Below, piece by piece: positions 16,069 to 22,800 of a DNA stretch of 32,553 nt (position 1 is the stretch's first letter; the number at the start of each line of letters is the position of its first letter). The notes beneath the pieces were generated by a model, which did not search any database, was not told where the DNA came from, and worked only from the letters and a program-made list of their open reading frames with translations. The DNA is from Akkermansiaceae bacterium (GTDB taxonomy: Bacteria > Verrucomicrobiota > Verrucomicrobiia > Verrucomicrobiales > Akkermansiaceae). The stretch covers positions 1 to 32,553 of the forward strand of contig JAFLSS010000017.1 of the NCBI GenBank assembly GCA_022510805.1, in the 5' to 3' direction. The translations under genes were made by a program, and so were the position numbers.

Positions 16069-17685
16069 ATGTTCTATATTACCACCGCCATTGACTACAC
16101 CAACGGAGCACCCCACATCGGCCATGCTTACGAAAAAGTGCTGGCAGATGTCCTCGCGCGCTGGCACCGAATGTGCGGTGAACCCACCTACCTGCTCACC
16201 GGGGTGGACCAACACGGCCAAAAAGTGCAGCAGAAAGCAGAGGCGGCCGATATCCCCCCCCTGCAATACGCCCAGGAGGTCACGCACAAATTCACCGCCC
16301 TGTGGGAGCGCCTCGGCATCTCATACGATGGCTGGGCCGCCACCACCGACCCGCGCCACGAAGCCTGCGTGCAAAAAATCCTCACCATGCTCCGCGACAA
16401 AGGCTGCCTCTACAAAAAGGTCTACAAAGGCTTTTACTCTGTGCGCCAAGAGCAATTCCTCACCGACAAAGAACGCCTTGAGGACGGCACGTTCGGCGAG
16501 GAATGGGGGCAAGTCATCGAGCTGGAGGAAGAAAACTGGTACTTCAACCTCACCGCCCACACCGCCTGGCTCAAAGAATACGTGACCACCCACCCGGAGG
16601 TCGTCACCCCCGAATTCCGCCGCCAAGACCTGCTCATGGCCATCGAGCGCGCCACCCATGACCTCTGCATCACCCGCCCCAAAAAGCGCCTTGCATGGGG
16701 CATCCCCCTGCCGTTTGACCCGGACTTCGTCACCTACGTGTGGTTCGATGCACTCATCAACTACATCTCCTTTGCCGGCTATCTGGCAGAGGAAGGCAGC
16801 GACCTGCCGGACTTTACCAAACTCTGGCCCGCCGCCTGTGAGGTGATCGGCAAGGACATCCTCATCCCCGCGCACGGCATCTACTGGCTCTGCACGCTGC
16901 ACGCCATGGGCTTTGCAGATGAGCAGATGCCCCGCCTGCTCGTGCACGGCTGGCTCAACATCAAGGGCAAGAAAATGTCCAAATCCCTGGGCAACATCGT
17001 GGATCCCAACGACCTGTGCGACTTCTTCGGCCCGGAGGCGCTGCGCTACTACCTCGTGCGCGACACCAAGACCGGCTACGACAGCGACTATGATCCCGAG
17101 CGACTCAAGATGATCTACAACACCGAGCTTGCCAATGACCTGGGCAACCTCGCCAACCGCTCGCTCAACATGTGCCTCCGCTACTGCGGCGGCGTGGTGC
17201 ACCGCCCTGCCGCAGAGCAGGATGACGAACTCTCCGCCGCGCTGCGCAACAGCCTGGCCGAGGCCGAGAAAACCTTTGCCGAGCAGATGCACGCCTACAA
17301 CACGGCCGATGCGCTCGCAGCCCTCAACGCACACGTGGGCATGTGCAATGGCTACATCGAGCAGAAGCAGCCGTGGGTCCTGGCCAAGGATCCCGAAAAA
17401 CAGGCCGAGCTGCAGCTCGTGCTCTACCACCTGCTCGAAAGCTGCGTCCACGTGGGCTACCTGCTCGGCTGCGTCCTGCCGGAAGCCTCCGCCCGCCTGC
17501 TCGAGCAGCTGCAGGTAGACCCCGCCGGCCTCCGCCCGCAGACGCTGGCATGGGGCATCCTGACCGAGGGGCACACCGTGCAGGCGCCCTCACCCGTATT
17601 CCCCCGCATCCTCTCCCCTGAGGAAAAAGAAAAAATGGCCGCCAAAGCTGCCGCCAAGGCCGCCCGCAAACCCTCTGCATCCTAA
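16069..17685 (+). CDS. metG: Methionine-tRNA ligase
   Basis: Cytosolic class I synthetase that charges elongator and initiator tRNA-Met. The protein opens with FYITTAIDYTNGAPHIGHA, with HIGH at residues 16-19; KMSKS is at 302-306 (GKKMSKSLGNIVDP). The anticodon-binding helical domain follows and the protein stops near residue 538 with an Ala/Lys-rich tail, without the C-terminal tRNA-binding (Trbp111-like) domain of longer forms. In the connective peptide, where many relatives of this type hold a CxxC zinc knuckle (YCVxCE), this one reads YSVRQEQF (residues 123-130), so the zinc cysteines are absent. It is followed after 26 nt by an epimerase gene and is transcribed from a promoter almost touching its start codon. 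Confidence 0.96.
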   Translation: MFYITTAIDYTNGAPHIGHAYEKVLADVLARWHRMCGEPTYLLTGVDQHGQKVQQKAEAADIPPLQYAQEVTHKFTALWERLGISYDGWAATTDPRHEACVQKILTMLRDKGCLYKKVYKGFYSVRQEQFLTDKERLEDGTFGEEWGQVIELEEENWYFNLTAHTAWLKEYVTTHPEVVTPEFRRQDLLMAIERATHDLCITRPKKRLAWGIPLPFDPDFVTYVWFDALINYISFAGYLAEEGSDLPDFTKLWPAACEVIGKDILIPAHGIYWLCTLHAMGFADEQMPRLLVHGWLNIKGKKMSKSLGNIVDPNDLCDFFGPEALRYYLVRDTKTGYDSDYDPERLKMIYNTELANDLGNLANRSLNMCLRYCGGVVHRPAAEQDDELSAALRNSLAEAEKTFAEQMHAYNTADALAALNAHVGMCNGYIEQKQPWVLAKDPEKQAELQLVLYHLLESCVHVGYLLGCVLPEASARLLEQLQVDPAGLRPQTLAWGILTEGHTVQAPSPVFPRILSPEEKEKMAAKAAAKAARKPSAS

Positions 17686-17711
17686 CCACTACCAACCCCC
17701 ACCACACTATC

Positions 17712-18635
17712 ATGAAAGTACTCATCACCGGCGGCGCCGGCTTCATCGGCTCCCACATCGCGGAGCACTACCAAGGCAAGGCTGAGGAAATCCGCATCCT
17801 CGACAACCTCCGCACCGGCTACAAGAAAAACCTCGATGGCCTGCAGGTCACCTTCATCGAAGGCAGCATCACCGACCGCGAGCTCGTGCGCCAAGCCGTG
17901 CAGGGCGTGGACTACATCTTCCACATGGCCGCTCTTGTCTCCGTGCCGGAGAGCATGACCAAGATCCGCGAAACCATCGACCTGAACGTGAACGGCCTCC
18001 TCATCGTACTGGAGGAAGCCGCCGCTGCCGGTGTCAAGAAAGTGGTGCTCGCCTCCTCCGCCGCCATCTACGGAGACAACCCCGTGGTGCCCAAGGTGGA
18101 GACCATGTACCCGGAGCCCAAGAGCCCCTACGGCATCACCAAACTCGACGGCGAATACTACATGGAAATGTTCCGCACCACCGGGCAAATCAACACCGGC
18201 TGCTGCCGCTTCTTCAACGTGTTCGGCCCCCGCCAGGACCCGAAAGGCGCCTACGCTGCCGCCGTGCCCATCTTCATGGAGAAAGCCCTCAAGGGCGAGG
18301 ACATCACCGTGTTCGGCGATGGCGAGCAGACGCGTGACTTCATCTATGTGAAAGACATCGTCGGCGCGCTCACCTACGTGGCGGAGCACCCGGAGGTAAC
18401 CGGCGTGAACAACGTGGGCTACGGTGGCCAGATCACCATCAACAAACTCGCGGAAATCATCATCGAAGCCGCCGGCTCCTCCAGCAAAGTGGTGCACCTG
18501 CCCGAGCGCCCGGGCGACGTGAAGCACTCCCGCGCCTGCGCTGACAAGCTGCTGGCCGCAGGCTGGAAGCCTCAGCACACCCTCGAGGAAGGCCTCAAGA
18601 CAACGCTGGAGTATTTCCGCAGCGTCACAAAGTAA
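17712..18635 (+). CDS. NAD-dependent sugar-nucleotide epimerase/dehydratase (extended SDR)
   Basis: Soluble extended short-chain dehydrogenase of the UDP-glucose 4-epimerase type. The NAD-binding GGAGFIGSH stands at residues 7-15 (GxxGxxG), D31 begins the DNLRTG segment that selects NAD, and the catalytic set is S115/S116 with Y140 and K144 (SPYGITK). FGPRQDPKGAYAAAVPIFM and RDFIYVKDIVGA are typical of UDP-sugar 4-epimerases such as WbpP/WbgU, which act on UDP-GlcNAc and related sugars. The exact substrate is not decided by these motifs; galE is possible but not assigned. It lies 26 nt after metG and ends just before a hairpin terminator. Confidence 0.9.
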   Translation: MKVLITGGAGFIGSHIAEHYQGKAEEIRILDNLRTGYKKNLDGLQVTFIEGSITDRELVRQAVQGVDYIFHMAALVSVPESMTKIRETIDLNVNGLLIVLEEAAAAGVKKVVLASSAAIYGDNPVVPKVETMYPEPKSPYGITKLDGEYYMEMFRTTGQINTGCCRFFNVFGPRQDPKGAYAAAVPIFMEKALKGEDITVFGDGEQTRDFIYVKDIVGALTYVAEHPEVTGVNNVGYGGQITINKLAEIIIEAAGSSSKVVHLPERPGDVKHSRACADKLLAAGWKPQHTLEEGLKTTLEYFRSVTK

Positions 18636-18656
18636 TTTTTCCTCACGCGCTTTTTC

Positions 18657-18692
18657 CCACCCGGCTTCGCAAACGAGGCCGGGTGGCTTTGC
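18657..18692 (+). terminator. Terminator after the epimerase gene
   Basis: CCACCCGGC (18657-18665) and GCCGGGTGG (18678-18686) form a perfect 9-bp stem with a 12-nt loop, followed by CTTTGC. It starts 21 nt after the epimerase stop. The T run is short. The sequence becomes AT-rich directly after it, so it also marks the left edge of the ATPase/HNH cassette. Confidence 0.65.
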
Positions 18693-18729
18693 ATATAAAG
18701 CCATGCCCGAGGAGCTGCGTGAACTATGC

Positions 18730-18758
18730 TTGACTAGCCTCAAACAACAGTGTATATA
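18730..18758 (+). promoter_or_regulatory. Promoter of the ptuA-like gene, leaderless
   Basis: -35 TTGACT (18730-18735), 17-bp spacer and -10 TATATA (18753-18758). The box ends 8 nt before the ATG at 18767, giving a predicted leader of 0-2 nt. This close match to consensus suggests constitutive expression of the cassette. Confidence 0.65.
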
Positions 18759-18766
18759 CAAAAGCG

Positions 18767-20080
18767 ATGAAACACTTGCGATTGGAGAATTTTCGCTGCT
18801 TCAGAGAGTTGGATATCAATTTCCGTTCCGGAGTCAACTTGCTGATAGGTGATAATGCGTCAGGTAAAACCTCCTTACTGAAAGCATGCAAGCACGCGCT
18901 GAACACTTTCTTCGCCGGTTTCAGCGATGCAAATACGAATTGGAGTTCTCTGAAAGATGACGATTTTCGGCGCGAGGTGTACAACGATTGGGCCGCTCCG
19001 GAGCTGCCCATCCGCATTTATTTTACTCCCTCGGCTGCCCATTATGACGGCCTGGAAGTCCCGCAGGACAGCGAAGAGCTCTACCTAGCTAAAAACAGCT
19101 CGAAGAATAGCCGGACTCTCATCACCGGCTTCCGACCTTTTATCAGATACGCCAAAGAACTGCAATCAACGTATTGGAACAGAGAATCATATCAACAACG
19201 GCCTCTCCCTCTTTTCGCCGTCTTCAGCACGGAGGACATCCACTCCACACGCAGCATCAGGCCGGAGCTCTTCACCCGATACAATGCCCAGCCTTCCTTC
19301 GGTTACCATGAATGCTTGAATGGTCGCGGGCTTTTTCCTTACTGGAAAAAACGCTTACTTGTTCTTGAGGAAGGAAAAAAGGGACATACGGAACGTGAGG
19401 TATTTCGAAAGGCTATACTTTCCGCCCTCGGAGAGAGCGGGTGCAACATCATTTCCAATGTAGAAATTCGCACCATTATCAAAAAAATTGCCTTTACCTT
19501 TACTGATAAACGCGAAGCGACAGATGACATCCTACCGGATGGTTATATGCGTCTGATCAACATCATCACTGACCTGGCTTGCCGCTGTAGCCTATTGAAT
19601 GGCCTTCTGTACGGTGTTGATTGCATGACGCGTACACGCGGCACCGTGATTATAGACGAAATTGACCAGCACCTACACCCTTCCCTGCAATCCACGGTAT
19701 TGCGAGCTCTGCGCAAAACGTTCCCGGGGTTGCAATTCATCGTTGCCACACACGCTCCGCTTGTTATGTCGAGCATTCAGAATGATGAGGAAAGCTGTGT
19801 ATACCTCCTGTCTCACTCAGAAACAGACGGCTACCAAATCCAGCTCAAAAACACCTATGGCATGGACGTTTCGGCCATCACGCAAGATATTCTTTCTGTC
19901 CCTCCGAGAGACAGGCTTGTGGCAATAGAACTCTCCGCTCTTTTTTCTCTCATCAGCAACCACCAATTTGCCCAAGCTGAAGAGATGCTGCGCACCATGC
20001 GTGAAAAATACACTGACACGATCAGCGAATTAACGCACGCAGAAACAATGCTTCAACTCAGCAGACGTGCACTCCAATGA
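18767..20080 (+). CDS. ptuA: RecF/OLD-like AAA ATPase, Septu PtuA-type
   Basis: A 437-residue SMC-like ATPase of the AAA_15/RecF/OLD group. Seen: the opening LRLENFRCFRELDINF, Walker A GDNASGKTS at residues 28-36, and in the last third the Walker B IIDEIDQHLHPSLQ with the switch histidine THAPLVMSS. There is no TOPRIM nuclease domain, so nuclease activity must come from the partner. The gene overlaps the HNH gene by 4 nt (ATGA). ATPase plus TIGR02646-like HNH nuclease is the arrangement of Septu antiphage systems (PtuA/PtuB), also found in retron Ec78. Here no reverse transcriptase is present. Base composition is clearly more AT-rich than in the flanking genes, consistent with horizontal gain. 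The family is firm; the exact Septu subtype is inference. Confidence 0.82.
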   Translation: MKHLRLENFRCFRELDINFRSGVNLLIGDNASGKTSLLKACKHALNTFFAGFSDANTNWSSLKDDDFRREVYNDWAAPELPIRIYFTPSAAHYDGLEVPQDSEELYLAKNSSKNSRTLITGFRPFIRYAKELQSTYWNRESYQQRPLPLFAVFSTEDIHSTRSIRPELFTRYNAQPSFGYHECLNGRGLFPYWKKRLLVLEEGKKGHTEREVFRKAILSALGESGCNIISNVEIRTIIKKIAFTFTDKREATDDILPDGYMRLINIITDLACRCSLLNGLLYGVDCMTRTRGTVIIDEIDQHLHPSLQSTVLRALRKTFPGLQFIVATHAPLVMSSIQNDEESCVYLLSHSETDGYQIQLKNTYGMDVSAITQDILSVPPRDRLVAIELSALFSLISNHQFAQAEEMLRTMREKYTDTISELTHAETMLQLSRRALQ

Positions 20081-20736
20081 TTAAAATTACAAAGGGACCG
20101 GAGCCGCCGGAGTGGAAATTATGCCGTGAAACTCCCGGCGCTTCGTTCTCTGGAGCACATAAAGCGGAGCTGCGTCGCTCGCTGTGGGATGAACAAGGGC
20201 ACCTCTGTGCCTATTGTATGAAGCGAATCGTCATCAGCGATGGTAGCCATAAAGAACTTACTCGTATCGAGCACCTCAAAAGCCAATCTTGGTGTAAAGA
20301 AAACGGGCGAGAAGATCTTCTTATGGATTATCATAATCTTGTCCTCTGCTGTCAAGGCAATGACAACGATGATGCATCCCGCCTATCCTTTGAATGCTGT
20401 GATGTTCACAAGCATGACGCGTGCCTGAGCTTCGACATTTTTTCTGATGCCTTTGAGAAAACTTTGTCCTACGACATTGAAAATGGAACTCTGGCATCTG
20501 ACGATCCGGACATTCACCGGGATATAAACGACACCCTTAATCTCAATAATACCTATCTCTGCCGAAATCGTCTTGCAGCATTCACAGCCTGGCTTAATTA
20601 CATGCATTCCTCCGGTAGCTCTTTAGAAGAAGAGTTGCGCCTCCGGAGCACTCCGTCAGATTCTTGTGAACTGCTTCCATACTGCGGCTTTATCATCTGG
20701 TACCTCAAAAGCCTGTTGGCTATTAAGCGTTCCTGA
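20077..20736 (+). CDS. ptuB: HNH endonuclease, Septu PtuB-type (TIGR02646-like)
   Basis: A 219-residue nuclease of the type annotated as retron-system putative HNH endonuclease or PtuB. The opening IKITKGPEPPEW is characteristic. The HNH core shows CAYC (C44, C47), IEH (E65, H66), then HNLVLCC (H86, N87, C91). The second half ends with the family-typical LNLNNTYLCRNRLAAFTAWL. In Septu systems the complex with the ATPase cleaves or degrades nucleic acid upon phage infection; no partner toxin or RT is needed. The start codon overlaps the ptuA-like stop, so the two subunits are made together. A terminator with seven T closes the unit 39 nt after the stop. Confidence 0.85.
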   Translation: MIKITKGPEPPEWKLCRETPGASFSGAHKAELRRSLWDEQGHLCAYCMKRIVISDGSHKELTRIEHLKSQSWCKENGREDLLMDYHNLVLCCQGNDNDDASRLSFECCDVHKHDACLSFDIFSDAFEKTLSYDIENGTLASDDPDIHRDINDTLNLNNTYLCRNRLAAFTAWLNYMHSSGSSLEEELRLRSTPSDSCELLPYCGFIIWYLKSLLAIKRS

Positions 20737-20774
20737 ATATTAGTCGTGAATGGCTTGCGATATGCGCTCTCCGT

Positions 20775-20827
20775 GCCTGCGCGGAGCCTCGGTTTGCTGT
20801 GCTGTGCTGCGCTTGCAGGCTTTTTTT
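20775..20827 (+). terminator. Terminator of the ATPase/HNH cassette
   Basis: GCCTGC (20775-20780) pairs with GCAGGC (20815-20820), followed immediately by seven T (20821-20827). GCG/CGC adjoining the base strengthens the stem, while the loop of about 30 nt is long. It lies 39 nt after the HNH stop and defines the end of the cassette. Confidence 0.65.
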
Positions 20828-20881
20828 GCGATACCTTAGTTGGATTTTGTATCCGTTTGCTATATTCTCATACTTTCTTTC

Positions 20882-20909
20882 TTGACATTGTCCGCGTTAT
20901 TGATATTAT
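20882..20909 (+). promoter_or_regulatory. Near-consensus promoter of the small unit behind the cassette
   Basis: -35 TTGACA (20882-20887, perfect consensus), 16-bp spacer and -10 TATTAT (20904-20909). Transcription would begin near 20916 and run to the terminator at 21257, a transcript of about 340 nt. Confidence 0.6.
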
Positions 20910-20982
20910 TATAACCGCACAAGGCATGACATTACTATTAATGCATCATTCCGTCACCATTAATTAATCCATCATCACTATC

Positions 20983-21084
20983 ATGAAACTCATAGCAATC
21001 ATTGCCACTGCCGCCACAGCTGCCATGGCTATCGGATTCGGGTATCGGATTCTACAACACCGCAGAGGCCTCCGTGATTACTGA
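20983..21084 (+). pseudogene. Small signal-peptide ORF broken by a 13-bp duplication
   Basis: ATG at 20983 opens a 33-codon frame: MKLIAIIATAATAAMAIGFG, then a basic, non-secretory tail. The first part looks like a signal peptide. ATCGGATTC occurs at 21031-21039 and again at 21044-21052, so 13 bp are tandemly duplicated. Removing one unit gives a smooth 31-residue reading ending FYNTAEASVITDA before a TAG at 21089. The peptide is too short for the 60-residue threshold of usual gene callers. Either a small exported peptide has been lost by duplication, or the present 33-residue frame is the real one. The leader from the predicted promoter is about 67 nt. Confidence 0.4.
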
Positions 21085-21223
21085 TGCGTAGCAGGTAGTC
21101 ACCTGCCGGCAGGTCTACCCTGCATTCGCCGCATGGGAAGCGGCCGGATCAACGGCTTTCCCTGCGCTGTATGCATGGGGCATGGAACAATCTGATGGTG
21201 TAAAGTTCGGGCCTTACCATGCA

Positions 21224-21257
21224 GCGGCGCACTCTTATGCGGGTGCGCCGCTTTTTT
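21224..21257 (+). terminator. Perfect intrinsic terminator
   Basis: GCGGCGCAC (21224-21232) and GTGCGCCGC (21243-21251) form a perfect 9-bp GC-rich stem with a 10-nt loop, followed at once by six T (21252-21257). It is the clearest plus-strand terminator in the window. Confidence 0.85.
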
Positions 21258-21338
21258 GCGGCTCCGCCCGGGCGTAACAGCGGCGCTCCCCCATGATGCG
21301 CAACCGCTGCATTTCAAGCGTGGGCTCAGAAAAAAAAC

Positions 21339-21366
21339 TTGATTGAGAGCAAGCTTCTGGCATAAT
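21339..21366 (+). promoter_or_regulatory. Promoter of the SUFU gene
   Basis: -35 TTGATT (21339-21344), 16-bp spacer and -10 CATAAT (21361-21366); with ATAATA one base later the spacer is 17. The box ends 6 nt before an ATG at 21373, which opens only a 6-codon ORF in frame with the downstream SUFU frame. Confidence 0.5.
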
Positions 21367-21396
21367 AAAAACATGGTGGTTACTCTGCGTTAATGT

Positions 21397-22104
21397 TTGG
21401 CAGACACTTTTCACCGCTCACATGCTAAAAAACACATCCCCTTGATTCCCATGCCGTTCGGATTATCATACAGTCCCAAGGAAATGAAAGCGGTAAAAAA
21501 ACATATCGCCAAATATTTCGGAAAAAATGATTACGTCTTACATAGTTTTGACCCCTCAGAGCCTCATGTGGATATCATCATCATCCCCCCGCAGGAAAAA
21601 CGCCCATTCTACACCCTCGTTACCTTGGGCATGGGGGCGCTCTACATGAACCTCCCCGAGGAGGTCATGTCCTGCGTGTGCCCGCGCGCAGAGCTCCTCC
21701 TCTACCTGCCGGCAGATTGGAAGCTGGATGAAGAATCCATCAAGAAAGGGCCCTACGGCTGGCCCATCAGCTGCCTTCACAACATCGCCCTCCTGCCTTC
21801 GATGACCGACAGTTGGCTCACAGTGGGGCACTCCATCAGCAGCGGGACGACGGAGCCCATCGCGCCGGGTGTCAGGTTCAACTCCGTGCTCCTGCTGCCG
21901 CCGAATGAGCCGGATGATGCCTACATGGCGGAAATACCGGGCGAAATACCGGTCGTTTTCTACCAGCTCTACCCCCTCTACCCGGAAGAGCACGAATTCG
22001 CCCTGACCCACAACTCACAAGAGCTCATGGCGCGCATTTTCCAGCAGCCGGACACCATCATCAACCCCTCGCGCCCGGTCCTGACTCTCCCCACTGAGGA
22101 ATAA
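21397..22104 (+). CDS. Suppressor-of-fused (SUFU) domain protein
   Basis: A 235-residue cytosolic protein with the bacterial SUFU domain. Seen: AVKKHIAKYFG, then HVDIIIIPPQEKRPFYTLVT (residues about 52-71) and LGMGALYMNLPEE, matching the DI-vipPt--R-yyTLVT-GMs core of the family. Bacterial SUFU proteins have no settled role and often sit near toxin-immunity or accessory genes. The start is uncertain. TTG at 21397 is the first possible codon after an in-frame TAA at 21391; the ATG at 21451 would still contain the whole domain. An ATG at 21373, ideally placed behind the promoter, is in the same frame but is cut off by that TAA. The first 200 bases are AT-rich like the preceding cassette. A SWIM-domain gene follows after 15 nt. 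Confidence 0.8.
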   Translation: MADTFHRSHAKKHIPLIPMPFGLSYSPKEMKAVKKHIAKYFGKNDYVLHSFDPSEPHVDIIIIPPQEKRPFYTLVTLGMGALYMNLPEEVMSCVCPRAELLLYLPADWKLDEESIKKGPYGWPISCLHNIALLPSMTDSWLTVGHSISSGTTEPIAPGVRFNSVLLLPPNEPDDAYMAEIPGEIPVVFYQLYPLYPEEHEFALTHNSQELMARIFQQPDTIINPSRPVLTLPTEE

Positions 22105-22119
22105 CCCGCCACTCCCCCC

Positions 22120-22800
22120 ATGCAAAGCGATTCCCTCCGCGCAGCCGATCTCTCGCGCCTGGCAGCAGAGCGCGCCGCCGCCCTGCGCGCTGAGGGCGCT
22201 GAGCTCTCCCCGGTGGTGGGGCACACGCGCAAACTGGCGGCTCATTTCTGGGGAAGCGCGTGGATGAAACACCTCGCGCATTGTGAGGCAGGCGGGCTCT
22301 GCCTCGCGCCCGGCCGCACGCTGCTGCGGCATGGCTGCGTGCTGGATCTGAGCATCTCCGCCGGCTGCATCCGCGCCCTTGTGAGCGCGCAAGAGCTTTA
22401 CGAGGTAGAGCTGCACCTCGCCCCCCTCTGCGATGAGCAGCAGGAGGAACTCCGCGCCATATGCAGCGGCCACATCTCCAGCCTTGTCGCCCTGCTGGAG
22501 GGGCAGGAGAATGACACCCTCCTGCAGCAGCTTTGCGAGCCTGAGACCGGCCTGCTCCCCGCCCCTGCCGACTGGCGCATGAGCTGCACCTGCCCGGACT
22601 GGGCAGAGCCCTGCCCCCACGCCGCCGCCGCCATCTATGCCGCCGGCATCCGCATCGACCAGGAGCCCTCTCTTCTCTTCACCCTGCGGAGCCTCGACCC
22701 CGCCTCCCTCATCTCCCTGCCCTCGGCTCCGGCCGCCCCGCTCGATCCCGCGGCCCTCGCCTCCACTTTTGGCATAGATATTGACCTGGGGGAGCTCTAG
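22120..22800 (+). CDS. SWIM zinc-finger protein
   Basis: A 226-residue protein whose only recognisable motif is a SWIM zinc finger near residues 152-167, CTCPDWAEPCPHAAAAIYA, with the CxC(n)CxH ligands. The upstream part (residues 1-145) has an AHFWGSAWMKHL segment and other features common to SWIM proteins that accompany SNF2-type helicases. No helicase is present here. SWIM domains bind nucleic acid or protein partners. It begins 15 nt after the SUFU stop and is probably cotranscribed. At 226 residues it is shorter than most SWIM proteins of that group (about 280-450), but its ends look natural. Confidence 0.8.
   Translation: MQSDSLRAADLSRLAAERAAALRAEGAELSPVVGHTRKLAAHFWGSAWMKHLAHCEAGGLCLAPGRTLLRHGCVLDLSISAGCIRALVSAQELYEVELHLAPLCDEQQEELRAICSGHISSLVALLEGQENDTLLQQLCEPETGLLPAPADWRMSCTCPDWAEPCPHAAAAIYAAGIRIDQEPSLLFTLRSLDPASLISLPSAPAAPLDPAALASTFGIDIDLGEL

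Larger units (their letters stand above)
20916..21257 (+). ncRNA. Candidate structured short transcript
   Basis: This segment between a near-consensus promoter and a perfect intrinsic terminator holds no intact gene of normal size. Its 3' two-thirds are unusually rich in inverted repeats. A long stem around 21091-21123 is built on the palindrome ACCTGCC/GGCAGGT, extended by GGTAG/CTACC and GCA/TGC. GCCGC/GCGGC encloses 7 nt at 21128-21144. TGCATGG near 21171 pairs with CCATGCA ending near 21223. The terminator hairpin follows. It may be an independent small RNA or the structured 3' UTR of the tiny ORF at 20983. I recognise no Rfam class. It is not a retron msr/msd as far as I can tell, since no RT gene is near. 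Confidence 0.4.

Noticed and set aside
20746..20967. 73-codon hydrophobic ORF starting with GTG directly after the HNH gene
   Set aside because: It runs through the T7 terminator of the cassette and through the next promoter; its hydrophobicity comes from T-rich non-coding sequence.
21091..21123. Cobalamin-riboswitch-like string (AGTCA near CCTGCCGGC)
   Set aside because: The full B12 box and the other conserved helices are missing and no cobalamin gene follows; the similarity comes from a simple palindrome.
20882..21257. Retron msr/msd element next to the PtuAB-like pair
   Set aside because: No reverse transcriptase gene within the window and no recognisable msr a1/a2 inverted repeats; a non-retron structured transcript is the more cautious reading.
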